Below, piece after piece: positions 25,228 to 33,867 of a stretch of 55,194 bases of DNA. Under the pieces are notes generated by a model. That model saw only the letters and a program-made list of their open reading frames with translations, had not been told where the DNA came from and searched no databases. Source of the DNA: CAYQQR01 sp964420035. GTDB lineage: Bacteria; Bacteroidota; Bacteroidia; Bacteroidales; SM23-62. The position numbers and the translations under genes were made by a program. Position 1 is the stretch's first letter. Each line of letters opens with the position of its first letter. Location: NCBI GenBank assembly GCA_964420035.1, contig CAYQQR010000026.1, positions 1-55,194 on the forward strand, given 5' to 3'.

Positions 25228-26055
25228 ATGGTAAGATTATATTGGACCATACTATCCATTGTACTGTTATTTCAAACGTCAGGGGCCCAGGATAAACCGG
25301 ACCGGATGCATACCGGGCTCGATATGCTCTTCGATTCCCTCGTGAATATCCCCGGGGATCAGGAACGGCTCCGGTTCAATGAAAGAATAATGGATTCCAT
25401 GGAAGCGGCCCTGAAGCTGGAAGGGGCCTTCGACTATGAATTCGATTCCCTGCAACAGGTGGGATCCGTCTATTCCTTTGACCAGGAGGTCAGGATCCTT
25501 AACTGGAACGTTCCCCTCAGTAAGGGACATCATAAATATGCCTGCTTTATCATGCACCGGAAAAGCAGAACGGACGGGGTGAAGATACACCGTTTATTGA
25601 GCCGTGATACGGTACCGGACCGGTTCCTGTACAGGAACATTACCCCGGACGAATGGTACGGGGCCCTGTACTACAGCATCGTACATACCCGCTATAAGGG
25701 CAAGGATTATTATACCCTGCTCGGACATGATTTCAATGACCGGCTGACCACAAAAAAATATATTGACGTGCTGGTCATCGAACCCGACGGATCCCTCTAT
25801 TTCGGTCTGCCCATCTTCAAAACGCCCCATGGCCTGCAGGAAAGAATGGTCTTCGAATATTCGGCCCAGGTGGCGATGTTGCTGCACTGGGACCGCGGGA
25901 TAAAGATGATCGTTTTCGATCACCTTTCCCCCGTTGAACCCGCCCTGACCGGTCATCCCGAATTCTACGGCCCGGATCTGTCCTACGACGGACTGGTGTT
26001 TAAAAAAGGATATTGGGAGTATATGCCCGACATCGACGTCAGGAATTCGTTTTGA
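25228..26055 (+). CDS. Hypothetical secreted protein
   Basis: I do not recognise the family. The 275-residue product has an N-terminal signal sequence (VRLYWTILSIVLLFQTSGAQ) and no T9SS domain, so it is probably periplasmic. The mature part is mixed alpha/beta with many aromatic residues; it has YALYYSIVHTRYKG-like strands and ends GLVFKKGYWEYMPDIDVRNSF. The ATG at 25228 is preferred over a GTG at 25225. It lies eight bases after the aminotransferase gene, so co-expression is likely. After it, the 3' flank is a low-complexity repeat region. Confidence 0.75.
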   Translation: MVRLYWTILSIVLLFQTSGAQDKPDRMHTGLDMLFDSLVNIPGDQERLRFNERIMDSMEAALKLEGAFDYEFDSLQQVGSVYSFDQEVRILNWNVPLSKGHHKYACFIMHRKSRTDGVKIHRLLSRDTVPDRFLYRNITPDEWYGALYYSIVHTRYKGKDYYTLLGHDFNDRLTTKKYIDVLVIEPDGSLYFGLPIFKTPHGLQERMVFEYSAQVAMLLHWDRGIKMIVFDHLSPVEPALTGHPEFYGPDLSYDGLVFKKGYWEYMPDIDVRNSF

Positions 26056-26351
26056 AGTGATTGTTCCGCTGCTGCTGCTTCTCGCTCGCTGCGCTCGCCG
26101 TAGCTATGCTGCTCTTCAGCTTCTTCAGCTCTTCAGCTCTTTAGCATTTCCGCTGCGCTGTCGTTCCGCTGCCGCTGTTGCTCCGGCTTCGCATGTCGCT
26201 CGCCTTTGGCTGTCATAACGGTACCTGCCTACTACTTACTACCTGCTTCCTACTGAACTCGGGAACTTCATGGCATGACTAATTGTCAGGATACTGCCGA
26301 TGGCATGCCGTTTGTTCCCATGGCAGCAAATAATCGTAAAAACCGGATATC
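26056..26351. repeat. Low-complexity intergenic repeat region, with ATAACGG copy 3
   Basis: The 296-base gap holds no credible gene. It carries direct CTTCAGCT units, several TTCCGCTGC words and CGCTCGCTGCGCTCGC. The CTGTCATAACGGTACC word at 26210-26225 is related to the copies at 9023 and 22438. No convincing -33/-7 promoter was found for htpG. The same TTCCGCTTCGCTGT-type words appear inside the sucB linker. Confidence 0.55.
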
Positions 26352-28400
26352 ATGCAAAAGGGAAAGATAGACGTAACCAGTGAAAACATTTTTCCGATCA
26401 TAAAGAAATTCCTGTATTCCGACCATGAGATATTCCTGAGGGAATTGATCTCCAACGCCATCGACGCCTCCCGGAAACTGAGGACGCTCGCCTCGGTGGG
26501 TGATTTCAAGGGAGAGCTCGGGGATCAGACCATCAGGGTCGAACTGGATAAGAAAAAGAAGACCATCACCGTCCGGGACCGCGGAGTGGGTATGACGGCC
26601 GGGGAACTGGACAAGTATATCAACCAGATCGCGTTTTCAAGCGCCGAGGAATTCCTTGAAAAATACAAGGATAAAACCCAGGCGATCATCGGGCATTTCG
26701 GTCTGGGCTTCTACTCCAGCTTCATGGTGGCCAAAAAGGTCGAGATCTTCACCAAATCATGGCAGGAAAATGCCAAAGGGGTCAAGTGGACCTGTGAAGG
26801 CACGCCCGAGTTTACCATCGATGATTTCGATAAAGAAGATATCGGCACCGATGTGGTGCTGCATATAGACGAAGAATCGAAAGAATTTATCGATGAACAG
26901 CACATAGAAGGCATCCTGAAAAAGTATTGCCGCTTCCTCCCCATTGAAATCGCCTTCGGTAAAGAGAAAGAATGGAAGGACGGCAAAGAGGTGGAAAACG
27001 GCAAGGACAAGATAATCAATGAAACCAAACCCTTGTGGACCAGGCCGCCTGTTGAAGTTAAGGACGAGGAATACACGGAGTTCTACAGGGATCTCTATCC
27101 CATGTCGGACGAACCCCTGTTCAACATCCATCTGAACGTGGATTACCCCTTTAACCTTACCGGCATCTTGTACTTCCCGAGGATAAAAAGCAATATCGAA
27201 GTACAGAAGAACAAGATCCAACTGTACAGCAACCAGGTATTTGTCACCGACTCGGTGGAAGGTATCGTGCCCGAGTTCCTGACCCTGTTGCATGGAGTGC
27301 TGGATTCACCGGATATTCCGTTGAATGTGAGCCGGAGCTATCTGCAGAGTGACAGCAATGTGAAGAAGATATCCAATCATATCATGAAGAAGGTGGCCGA
27401 CCGGCTGGAAGAGATCTTCAAGGAAAACCGTTCAGAGTTCGAGAAGAAGTGGGACAACCTCAAGCTCTTTATAGAATATGGTATGATGACCGAGGAGAAG
27501 TTCCATGAAAGAGCGGAGAAATTTGCCCTCCTGAAAAATACGGACGGGAAATACTTTACCCTGGATGAGTACGAAAAACTCATCAAGAAAAACCAGACCG
27601 ATAAGAACAAAACCCTGGTTTACCTGTACACGACCAATAAGGAAGAACAATATTCCTTTATCGATGCCGCTAAAAATAAGGGCTATGATGTACTGTGGAT
27701 GGATGGACAACTGGATACCCATTTTATCAACCACCTGGAGCAGAAACTCAGCAATGCCCGCTTTACCCGGGTGGATGCGGATGTACTGGACAAACTCATA
27801 GAAAAGGAGGAACTCGAAGAAGTCAAGCTCTCGGCCCGGGACCGGGAAGACCTTGTTGAGATATTTAAAGGTGCGGCAGGAGAAGATCGTTCCTGCATCC
27901 CACAGATCGAAAACCTGAGTGAGGCCGATATGCCCGTAATGATCACCCAGTCTGAGTTCTTGCGGAGAATGAAAGATATGTCGGAACTCAGCGGAGGCAT
28001 GAATTTCTATGGGGAAATGCCGGACTCCTATAAGCTCGTGATCAATGCCCGGCATCCGCTGATCCACAAGGTGCTTGAATCCCGGGAAAAGTCCGCGGGC
28101 AAAAAGGCGGATGAATTCAGGGAAAAGATCAAACCCCTGGAAGAGGAAGTGAGCAAGCTGGAAAAAGCACCGGAGAAAAAGAAGGATGAAGAGATCCCCC
28201 AGGCCGATAAGGATAAGCTTGAGGAGGTCCATAAACAGCTCAAGGAGCTCAGGGAAAAGAAAAACAAGGTTCTGGCTGATTACGGCAAAAAGAACAAGCT
28301 GGTCAATCAATTGATCGACCTGGCCATGCTAGCCAATAACATGCTGAAAGGGGAGGACCTGAGCAAGTTCGTCAGGAGAAGCGTGGACCTGATAAAGTGA
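26352..28400 (+). CDS. htpG: Molecular chaperone HtpG (Hsp90)
   Basis: The 682-residue product is bacterial Hsp90, a cytoplasmic ATP-driven chaperone dimer. The N-terminal GHKL ATPase domain has LRELISNAIDASRKL, DRGVGMT and GHFGLGFYS. The middle domain has GILYFPR and the client-loop region with NVSRSYLQSD. The C-terminal domain has a charged, lysine- and glutamate-rich coiled stretch at about 580-650. The length exceeds the E. coli form (624) because of this insertion, which is usual in Bacteroidota. No heat-shock regulatory site is visible. It is monocistronic and convergent with a membrane-protein gene. Confidence 0.97.
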   Translation: MQKGKIDVTSENIFPIIKKFLYSDHEIFLRELISNAIDASRKLRTLASVGDFKGELGDQTIRVELDKKKKTITVRDRGVGMTAGELDKYINQIAFSSAEEFLEKYKDKTQAIIGHFGLGFYSSFMVAKKVEIFTKSWQENAKGVKWTCEGTPEFTIDDFDKEDIGTDVVLHIDEESKEFIDEQHIEGILKKYCRFLPIEIAFGKEKEWKDGKEVENGKDKIINETKPLWTRPPVEVKDEEYTEFYRDLYPMSDEPLFNIHLNVDYPFNLTGILYFPRIKSNIEVQKNKIQLYSNQVFVTDSVEGIVPEFLTLLHGVLDSPDIPLNVSRSYLQSDSNVKKISNHIMKKVADRLEEIFKENRSEFEKKWDNLKLFIEYGMMTEEKFHERAEKFALLKNTDGKYFTLDEYEKLIKKNQTDKNKTLVYLYTTNKEEQYSFIDAAKNKGYDVLWMDGQLDTHFINHLEQKLSNARFTRVDADVLDKLIEKEELEEVKLSARDREDLVEIFKGAAGEDRSCIPQIENLSEADMPVMITQSEFLRRMKDMSELSGGMNFYGEMPDSYKLVINARHPLIHKVLESREKSAGKKADEFREKIKPLEEEVSKLEKAPEKKKDEEIPQADKDKLEEVHKQLKELREKKNKVLADYGKKNKLVNQLIDLAMLANNMLKGEDLSKFVRRSVDLIK

Positions 28401-28408
28401 TCAGGTCA

Positions 28409-28930
28409 TTAATAGAACTGCCTTGCTTCTGATTTGAGGAAATCAAGGGCCGCCCTGGTGGGCGGCTTTTCCATTTCCGCCTCTTTTTCAAGTACCCTTT
28501 TACCGAAATCTATACCGCCGGCATCGGCCTTTACCTCGTTTGCAGTTTCATTGATCAACTTGATCAGGTTCACCCGGGCATGGCGTATGATCTCCCAGGC
28601 CTCCTGGCTGACATAGATCTGCTGGGCTATGTTGTGATCAAACTCCGCCCGGATGGTTGTCAATAATTCGCTGTGGAGCTGCTTTGCCGACATTTGTGCA
28701 GTGTTCAGGCGCATGATCATGGATTCGGGACTTAAACGCTCCAGCAAGAGGGCCAGCCGTTCGTATGCCTGAAGCTTCATGGGCAGGGTTGTCTTCTGGT
28801 TGTTCAGGACCAGTTCCATCTTTCTTCGTTTTTCATCGTCTTTCAACATGATACGGATAATGATGATGGCCGTCACCATAACGACAATAGCCGGAAGCAG
28901 GTACTTGCTAATCTCCAGGACCGTTTCCAT
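28409..28930 (-). CDS. Conserved membrane-anchored hypothetical protein
   Basis: The 173-residue product has one N-terminal membrane helix (about 9-27: ISKYLLPAIVVMVTAIIIIR) followed by a cytoplasmic, mostly helical part. This includes the MKLQAYERLALLLERL and MSAKQLHSELLTTIRAEF helices. The C-terminal half ends in ALDFLKSEARQFY. I recognise it as a Bacteroidota hypothetical of unknown role but cannot name a function. It is convergent with htpG, and the two stop codons are only eight bases apart. No promoter-like box was found upstream. Confidence 0.78.
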   Translation of the reverse strand: METVLEISKYLLPAIVVMVTAIIIIRIMLKDDEKRRKMELVLNNQKTTLPMKLQAYERLALLLERLSPESMIMRLNTAQMSAKQLHSELLTTIRAEFDHNIAQQIYVSQEAWEIIRHARVNLIKLINETANEVKADAGGIDFGKRVLEKEAEMEKPPTRAALDFLKSEARQFY

Positions 28931-29045
28931 AAGGACCGTTTCTTAATTAATTTGTGCCTACAATATTAAGGTTTTTGGGCTAAAAAATGTATTTTTAAAG
29001 CTGTTATATATTCAGGCTGATTTCTTATAATCTAAAACAAAACCC

Positions 29046-30239
29046 ATGGAAAACCTATCAAAACGACTCACCAGTTTGTCCCCGTCAGCGACCATTGCCA
29101 TGAACCAAAAAGGCCGGGACCTCAAGGCCAAAGGGGTGGATGTCATAAACCTGAGTGTCGGAGAACCTGATTTTTTTACCCCGGACCATATTAAGGAAGC
29201 AGCCAAGAAAGCCGTCGACGATAATTATTCATTTTATGCACCCGTACCGGGTTACCCGGAACTGCGGGAAGCCATTGCAGATAAATTCAAAAGGGAGAAC
29301 AATCTTGAATTTAAGTCCGATCAGATCGTTGTATCCACCGGTGCCAAGCATTGCCTGGCCAATGCCCTGCTCTCACTGGTGGACCCGGGTGACGAGGTGA
29401 TCGTTCCCGCACCCTATTGGGTCAGCTATGTGGAACAGGTCAAAATTGCAGAGGGAAAAAACGTGGTCCTTCATGCCGGGATCGATCAGGATTTTAAAAT
29501 CACGCCGGAACAACTCGACCGGGCCGTTACAAAGGATACAAAAGTCTTTATGCTCTGTTCCCCCTCAAATCCAACCGGTGCCGTATACACCAGGGAAGAG
29601 ATGGCCGGGCTAGCCCAGGTTTTGGAGAAACATCCCCATGTGTACATCATCACCGACGAGATATACGAGCACATCAATTTCATCGGGGATCATACAAGCA
29701 TGGCAGAATTCCCGGCATTGAAAGACAGGACGGCGGTGATCAACGGGGTTTCAAAAGCTTATGCCATGACCGGATACAGGATCGGCTACATGGCTGCCCC
29801 CCAGTGGATCGCCAGGGCATGCACCAAGTTGCAGGGACAGATGACCTCGGGAGCGACCAGCGTGGCGCAAAAAACCGCCGAAGCAGCATTGCGCGGAGAT
29901 CAATCCTGCATTGGCGAAATGAAAAAAGCCTTTCTGAGAAGGAGGGACCTGGTCCTTGGACTGCTGAATGAGATGGAGGGAGTTCGCTGCAACATACCCC
30001 AGGGAGCTTTTTATGTTTTTCCCGATATGAGTGCATTCTACGGGAAATCGGTACATGGCCGCCACATTAACGGTTCTATGGACCTGTGCATGTACCTGCT
30101 CGAGGAAGGTCATATTGCCACGGTTCCCGGGGAAGGTTTCGGGGAACAGAATTGTATCCGTATTTCCTACGCCAACTCGGACGAAAACCTGAAACGCGCC
30201 ATGGAACGCCTCGAAAAGGCCCTCAAAGCCCTGAACTAA
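29046..30239 (+). CDS. Aspartate aminotransferase (class I/II PLP)
   Basis: The 397-residue product is a fold-type I aminotransferase of the prokaryotic Ib subgroup. It shows the family's INLSVGEPDFFTPDHI N terminus, APYWVSYVEQV, SPSNPTGAVYTREE, TDEIYEHINF with the cofactor aspartate, and K237 in NGVSKAYAMTGYRIGYM as the Schiff-base lysine. It interconverts aspartate and 2-oxoglutarate with oxaloacetate and glutamate, in the cytoplasm. It has an independent start and a short 3' gap to an M48 protease gene, with a GAGAACC repeat in between. Confidence 0.93.
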   Translation: MENLSKRLTSLSPSATIAMNQKGRDLKAKGVDVINLSVGEPDFFTPDHIKEAAKKAVDDNYSFYAPVPGYPELREAIADKFKRENNLEFKSDQIVVSTGAKHCLANALLSLVDPGDEVIVPAPYWVSYVEQVKIAEGKNVVLHAGIDQDFKITPEQLDRAVTKDTKVFMLCSPSNPTGAVYTREEMAGLAQVLEKHPHVYIITDEIYEHINFIGDHTSMAEFPALKDRTAVINGVSKAYAMTGYRIGYMAAPQWIARACTKLQGQMTSGATSVAQKTAEAALRGDQSCIGEMKKAFLRRRDLVLGLLNEMEGVRCNIPQGAFYVFPDMSAFYGKSVHGRHINGSMDLCMYLLEEGHIATVPGEGFGEQNCIRISYANSDENLKRAMERLEKALKALN

Positions 30240-30310
30240 GATTGTTTATAAATAAGATGCCAAACATTGTGTTTTTAATTGGAAAATTGGAATAATCTTT
30301 AATTTGGCTA

Positions 30311-30327
30311 GCCGAAAACCGAGAACC
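30311..30327 (+). repeat. GAGAACC-type dispersed repeat abutting a start codon
   Basis: GAAAACCGAGAACC runs directly into the ATG of the M48 protease gene, in the same way as at 1621-1645. Confidence 0.55.
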
Positions 30328-31128
30328 ATGAAAAGATTATTCCTTACCTGCATCGCGATCCTCCTGCTTTTCAGCTACTGCAAAGATGATCGGGGGATCA
30401 ATATTTTTACAAAACAACAGGACATTGAATTCGGCATGGCCATGCGGGATGAGATCGCTGCCAATCCTGATGAATATCCGCTTATTCAATATGGGGATGC
30501 TCCTGAGGCCTATAACCATCTGAGACGGATACGGGACAAGATCCTTGCTTCCGGTGAGCTTGATTTCGATGATCTTTTTGCCTATGAAGTCTACCTGATG
30601 GATGATGACGAGACCATCAACGCTTTTGCCTGTCCGGGAGGTTACCTTTATTTTTATACGGGCCTCATTCGCTACCTGGACGATGAGGCACAATTCGCCG
30701 GGGTGATGGCCCACGAGATGGCCCATGCCGACCAGCGGCACAGTACGGAAGTGCTGACCGCACAGTATGGTTATTCGACCCTGGTCAATATCATTCTCGG
30801 GAAGGATCCCGGAGCACTGCAGACTTTGCTTGCCCAGCTTGCCGGCGGTCTGGGACAATTGACCTACAGCAGGAAAAATGAATATGAAGCCGATGAATAT
30901 TCTATCCGTTATCTGATGGCCACCGATTATTACCCTGTCGGCATCATAGGATTTTTCGATAAGATCATTCCCATGAGTGAAAATAACCGTCCGGTTTGGT
31001 TCCTGACCCATCCTTATCCCGAGGACCGTAAAGCCCAAGCCTTAGCTTTCTGGCAGGAAGAAGGGAGTCCCGGCGGGGAGACCTATGAGTCCAGGTATCA
31101 GGATTTTATTAATAGTTTAGTATGGTAA
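30328..31128 (+). CDS. M48-family metalloprotease, probable lipoprotein
   Basis: The 266-residue product is a peptidase family M48 (BepA/Oma1-like) zinc protease. The catalytic motif HEMAH lies at residues 129-133 (GVMAHEMAHADQRHS). The third zinc ligand is the glutamate in NEYEADEYS about 60 residues later. The N terminus is a signal peptide followed by LLLFSYCKDD, a plausible lipoprotein cysteine near residue 18 with a non-classic lipobox. It should reside in the periplasm, likely membrane-attached, and act on outer-membrane or misfolded proteins. ATG 30328 is preferred over an upstream TTG at 30304. Confidence 0.9.
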   Translation: MKRLFLTCIAILLLFSYCKDDRGINIFTKQQDIEFGMAMRDEIAANPDEYPLIQYGDAPEAYNHLRRIRDKILASGELDFDDLFAYEVYLMDDDETINAFACPGGYLYFYTGLIRYLDDEAQFAGVMAHEMAHADQRHSTEVLTAQYGYSTLVNIILGKDPGALQTLLAQLAGGLGQLTYSRKNEYEADEYSIRYLMATDYYPVGIIGFFDKIIPMSENNRPVWFLTHPYPEDRKAQALAFWQEEGSPGGETYESRYQDFINSLVW

Positions 31129-31142
31129 AAGCCATAGCAAAC

Positions 31143-31607
31143 CTATTCCAATTGTCGATGAATATACTCCCCGTAATCCTTGATCTTCTGGGTGTATTTT
31201 TCATTGAAAAGATACGAGGAGATCAGGAAATCTGCGGTGGAACGGTTACAGGCTGTCGGCAGGTTGTATAAAACGGTTATCCTGAGCAGGGCTTTAACAT
31301 CTACATCATGGGGCTGGGGCTGCATGGGGTCCCAGAGAAAGACCAGGATATCGATCTCTCCTTCAGCGATCAATGCCCCCAGCTGCTGGTCGCCTCCCAG
31401 CGGGCCGGACTTCAATTTGACAACATCATAGGACTTACCTGACTTTTCGGTTTTATTCTCCAGGACCTCTTCAACCAGTTTGCCGGTGGTCCCCGTACAT
31501 ATCAGTTTGTGCTCTATAAGCTTTTCCCAGTTCCATTCAATCCATTCGATCATATCTTTTTTACGGTTGTCATGTGCCACAAGGGCGATACGTTTGGTTT
31601 CTTCCAT
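31143..31607 (-). CDS. mgsA: Methylglyoxal synthase
   Basis: The 154-residue product converts dihydroxyacetone phosphate to methylglyoxal and phosphate. It shows the IALVAHDNRK start, CTGTTGKL for phosphate binding, and KSGPLGGDQQLGALIAEGEID with the catalytic aspartate region. It also has FLWDPMQPQPHDVDVKALLR and the C-terminal NLPTACNRSTADFLI. The ATG at 31607 is chosen. A TTG start three codons earlier (31616) is less likely. The gene is convergent with the M48 protease and divergent from mltG. It provides a phosphate-releasing bypass around lower glycolysis. Confidence 0.96.
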   Translation of the reverse strand: MEETKRIALVAHDNRKKDMIEWIEWNWEKLIEHKLICTGTTGKLVEEVLENKTEKSGKSYDVVKLKSGPLGGDQQLGALIAEGEIDILVFLWDPMQPQPHDVDVKALLRITVLYNLPTACNRSTADFLISSYLFNEKYTQKIKDYGEYIHRQLE

Positions 31608-31712
31608 TTCTGCCAATTTAACGCTGCATAATTAAGAAATTATCGTACAAGCTGTATCTAATCTGCATGATTTTTGTATTATTTTAGCGCTTCAAATTGT
31701 GGCTGAGGAAAG

Positions 31713-32756
31713 ATGAATAAAAGGATCATACTGGGATTCAAGGTCTTGACAGTCGCTATCGTATTGGCGGCCCTGTTCATTGCAGGACTTTTGTATGTGA
31801 AGGTTTTCAGACCGGTGGTGGAGCTTCCTGCCGAGCAGGCCGGTATCCTGTATATTCCTACCGGCAGTGATCTTGAGGAAGTTGCACGGATTCTGAAAGA
31901 AGAAGAATTTGTGTCGGATACCTCGGCATTCCTGTGGCTTGCCCGGAAAAAGAATTACCATAACCATGTGTACCCGGGACGCTATAACATCACGGATGGA
32001 ATGAACCTGAATGCACTGATCAACCTGCTTCGTTCCGGCAGGCAGACCCCCGTCCATCTTATTTTCAATAACATTTGCACCCTGCCAGAGCTGGCCGGTA
32101 TTGTAGGCAAACAAATCGAACCGGATTCCGCTGCTTTGCTGGAAGCCTTCCTGGACAAAAACCTGCTGGACGAGATTGGGTTTACAGCGGAAAGCGTTTA
32201 TGCCCTCTTCATTCCCAATACCTATGAGATATACTGGAATACGGCCCCGGAGGAATTTATGAAACGGATGAGCAGGGAATACAAGATCTTTTGGGCGGGT
32301 TCCAGACTCGAAAAGGCTTCATTATTGAATATGGAGCCGGTTGAAGTCAGTACCCTGGCCTCGATAGTAGACGAAGAGGCCATTTGGGATGATGAAATGA
32401 AACGGGTAGCCGGTTTGTATATCAACCGCCTGGAAAAGGGTATCCGGTTGCAGGCCGATCCGACCATCAAATTTGCCGTGGGTGATTTGGGAATGAACCG
32501 GGTATTGAATCATCACCTGGATATAGATTCACCTTACAATACCTATAAATACAGCGGTTTACCCCCCGGACCCATTTCTGTTCCATCGATTGCGGCCATT
32601 GATGCCGTTCTGAACTATGAAAGGCACGATTACCTGTACATGTGTGCAAGGGCCGACTTTTCCGGGTACCATCATTTTTCCCGGACCCTGGCACAGCATA
32701 ACCGGTATGCGCGGGAATACCGTCGTGCGCTGAATCAAAGAAGGATATTCAATTGA
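31713..32756 (+). CDS. mltG: Endolytic transglycosylase MltG (YceG-like)
   Basis: The 347-residue product has one N-terminal membrane helix (about 7-27: GFKVLTVAIVLAALFIAGLL) and a periplasmic LysM-like/YceG domain. The family motifs are LASIVDEEAIWDDEM with the catalytic glutamate region, VAGLYINRLEKGIRLQADPT, NTYKYSGLPPGPISVPS, and YLYMCARADFSGYHHFSRT. It cleaves nascent glycan strands of peptidoglycan and sets their length. The start has a purine-rich GAGGAAAG nine bases upstream, one of the few Shine-Dalgarno-like sites here. Its last 8 bases overlap the convergent murB. Confidence 0.94.
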   Translation: MNKRIILGFKVLTVAIVLAALFIAGLLYVKVFRPVVELPAEQAGILYIPTGSDLEEVARILKEEEFVSDTSAFLWLARKKNYHNHVYPGRYNITDGMNLNALINLLRSGRQTPVHLIFNNICTLPELAGIVGKQIEPDSAALLEAFLDKNLLDEIGFTAESVYALFIPNTYEIYWNTAPEEFMKRMSREYKIFWAGSRLEKASLLNMEPVEVSTLASIVDEEAIWDDEMKRVAGLYINRLEKGIRLQADPTIKFAVGDLGMNRVLNHHLDIDSPYNTYKYSGLPPGPISVPSIAAIDAVLNYERHDYLYMCARADFSGYHHFSRTLAQHNRYAREYRRALNQRRIFN

Positions 32757-33768
32757 TGATGTTGACTTCCGGTTCCAGCCGGATACCGAAATCTTTGAAG
32801 ACGACCTCTTTGATCTCTTTTGCCAGTTCGAGTATTTCTTTGCCCGAAGCCCCGCCATGGTTGATTATTACCAGGGGTTGCCCTGGGTGGGTGCCGGTCT
32901 GCCCCCTTCTGATGCCTTTACAACCGGCCTGATCGATCAGCCAGGCGGCGGGTATTTTAATATTCTCCTCATCGGCCGGGTAAAAGGGAATCTCGGTATA
33001 CTTTTTTTTCAGATCCAGAAATTGGAATTGGGATACCACGGGATTCTTGAAAAAACTGCCGGCGTTTCCAATTTTTGCCGGATCGGGAAGCTTTTCTTCC
33101 CTGATGGAACAGACGACCTTTCTCAGGTTTTTGATATTGACTTCGTCATACTCCTTTAAACGTTCTTCCACGGCCCCATAATGACGGGTAAGTATGTGGT
33201 CTTTCTTCATGAGGCGAAACATAACCGAGGTGATCAGGACCTGCCCCTTAAGTTCAGCTTTGAATATACTGTTGCGGTAGCTGAACTTGCATTCGCTGTT
33301 GGCGATCTCCCTGTATTCTCCTGTACTTAAATTAATTGTATGAACCTTTTCGACCATATGACTGATCTCTGTACCATAGGCCCCGATATTCTGAATGGGG
33401 GAGGCTCCGACCGTGCCCGGTATGAGGGAAAGATTTTCCGGTCCGCCGTATCCCCTGTCGACGCACCAGGCCACGAATGCATCCCAGTTTTCGCCTGCCT
33501 TCACTTCGAGCCATATATGAAAAGGATCTTCCTTTATGATCTTAATTCCTTTTGTACATACCCGAATGACCAGTCCGGGATAATCGCCGGTAAACAAAAC
33601 ATTGCTGCCTTCACCAAGGACCAGGTACGGATGCTTCTGCAGCCGACCCGACTGGACAAGTTCAGCTATGTCCTCATCCTTTTCCAGTTCAAAGAAAAAC
33701 ATGGCCCTGGCCGAAACCCCAAAAGTATTGTAAGGTCTTAGTTCTATATTTTCTTTGATATGAAGCAT
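32749..33768 (-). CDS. murB: UDP-N-acetylenolpyruvoylglucosamine reductase
   Basis: The 339-residue product reduces UDP-GlcNAc enolpyruvate to UDP-MurNAc using NADPH and FAD, a step in peptidoglycan precursor synthesis. Visible are the FAD-binding YLVLGEGSNVLFTGDY, NLSLIPGTVGASPIQNIGAYG, the catalytic serine segment IGNAGSFFKNP and the C-terminal EPEVN glutamate. The length and an extended middle domain fit type I MurB. It is convergent with mltG, with an 8-base overlap, and divergent from a GT4 glycosyltransferase. Both neighbours serve the cell envelope. Confidence 0.96.
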   Translation of the reverse strand: MLHIKENIELRPYNTFGVSARAMFFFELEKDEDIAELVQSGRLQKHPYLVLGEGSNVLFTGDYPGLVIRVCTKGIKIIKEDPFHIWLEVKAGENWDAFVAWCVDRGYGGPENLSLIPGTVGASPIQNIGAYGTEISHMVEKVHTINLSTGEYREIANSECKFSYRNSIFKAELKGQVLITSVMFRLMKKDHILTRHYGAVEERLKEYDEVNIKNLRKVVCSIREEKLPDPAKIGNAGSFFKNPVVSQFQFLDLKKKYTEIPFYPADEENIKIPAAWLIDQAGCKGIRRGQTGTHPGQPLVIINHGGASGKEILELAKEIKEVVFKDFGIRLEPEVNIIN

Positions 33769-33867
33769 AGGTTGTATGAAATTCTACCAACTGCCAGCCA
33801 CCAGAAACCAGCAACAAAGATACTCCCTTCATCGAAACTTTAATATCTTTAAAGGCTTTCTGTAACC

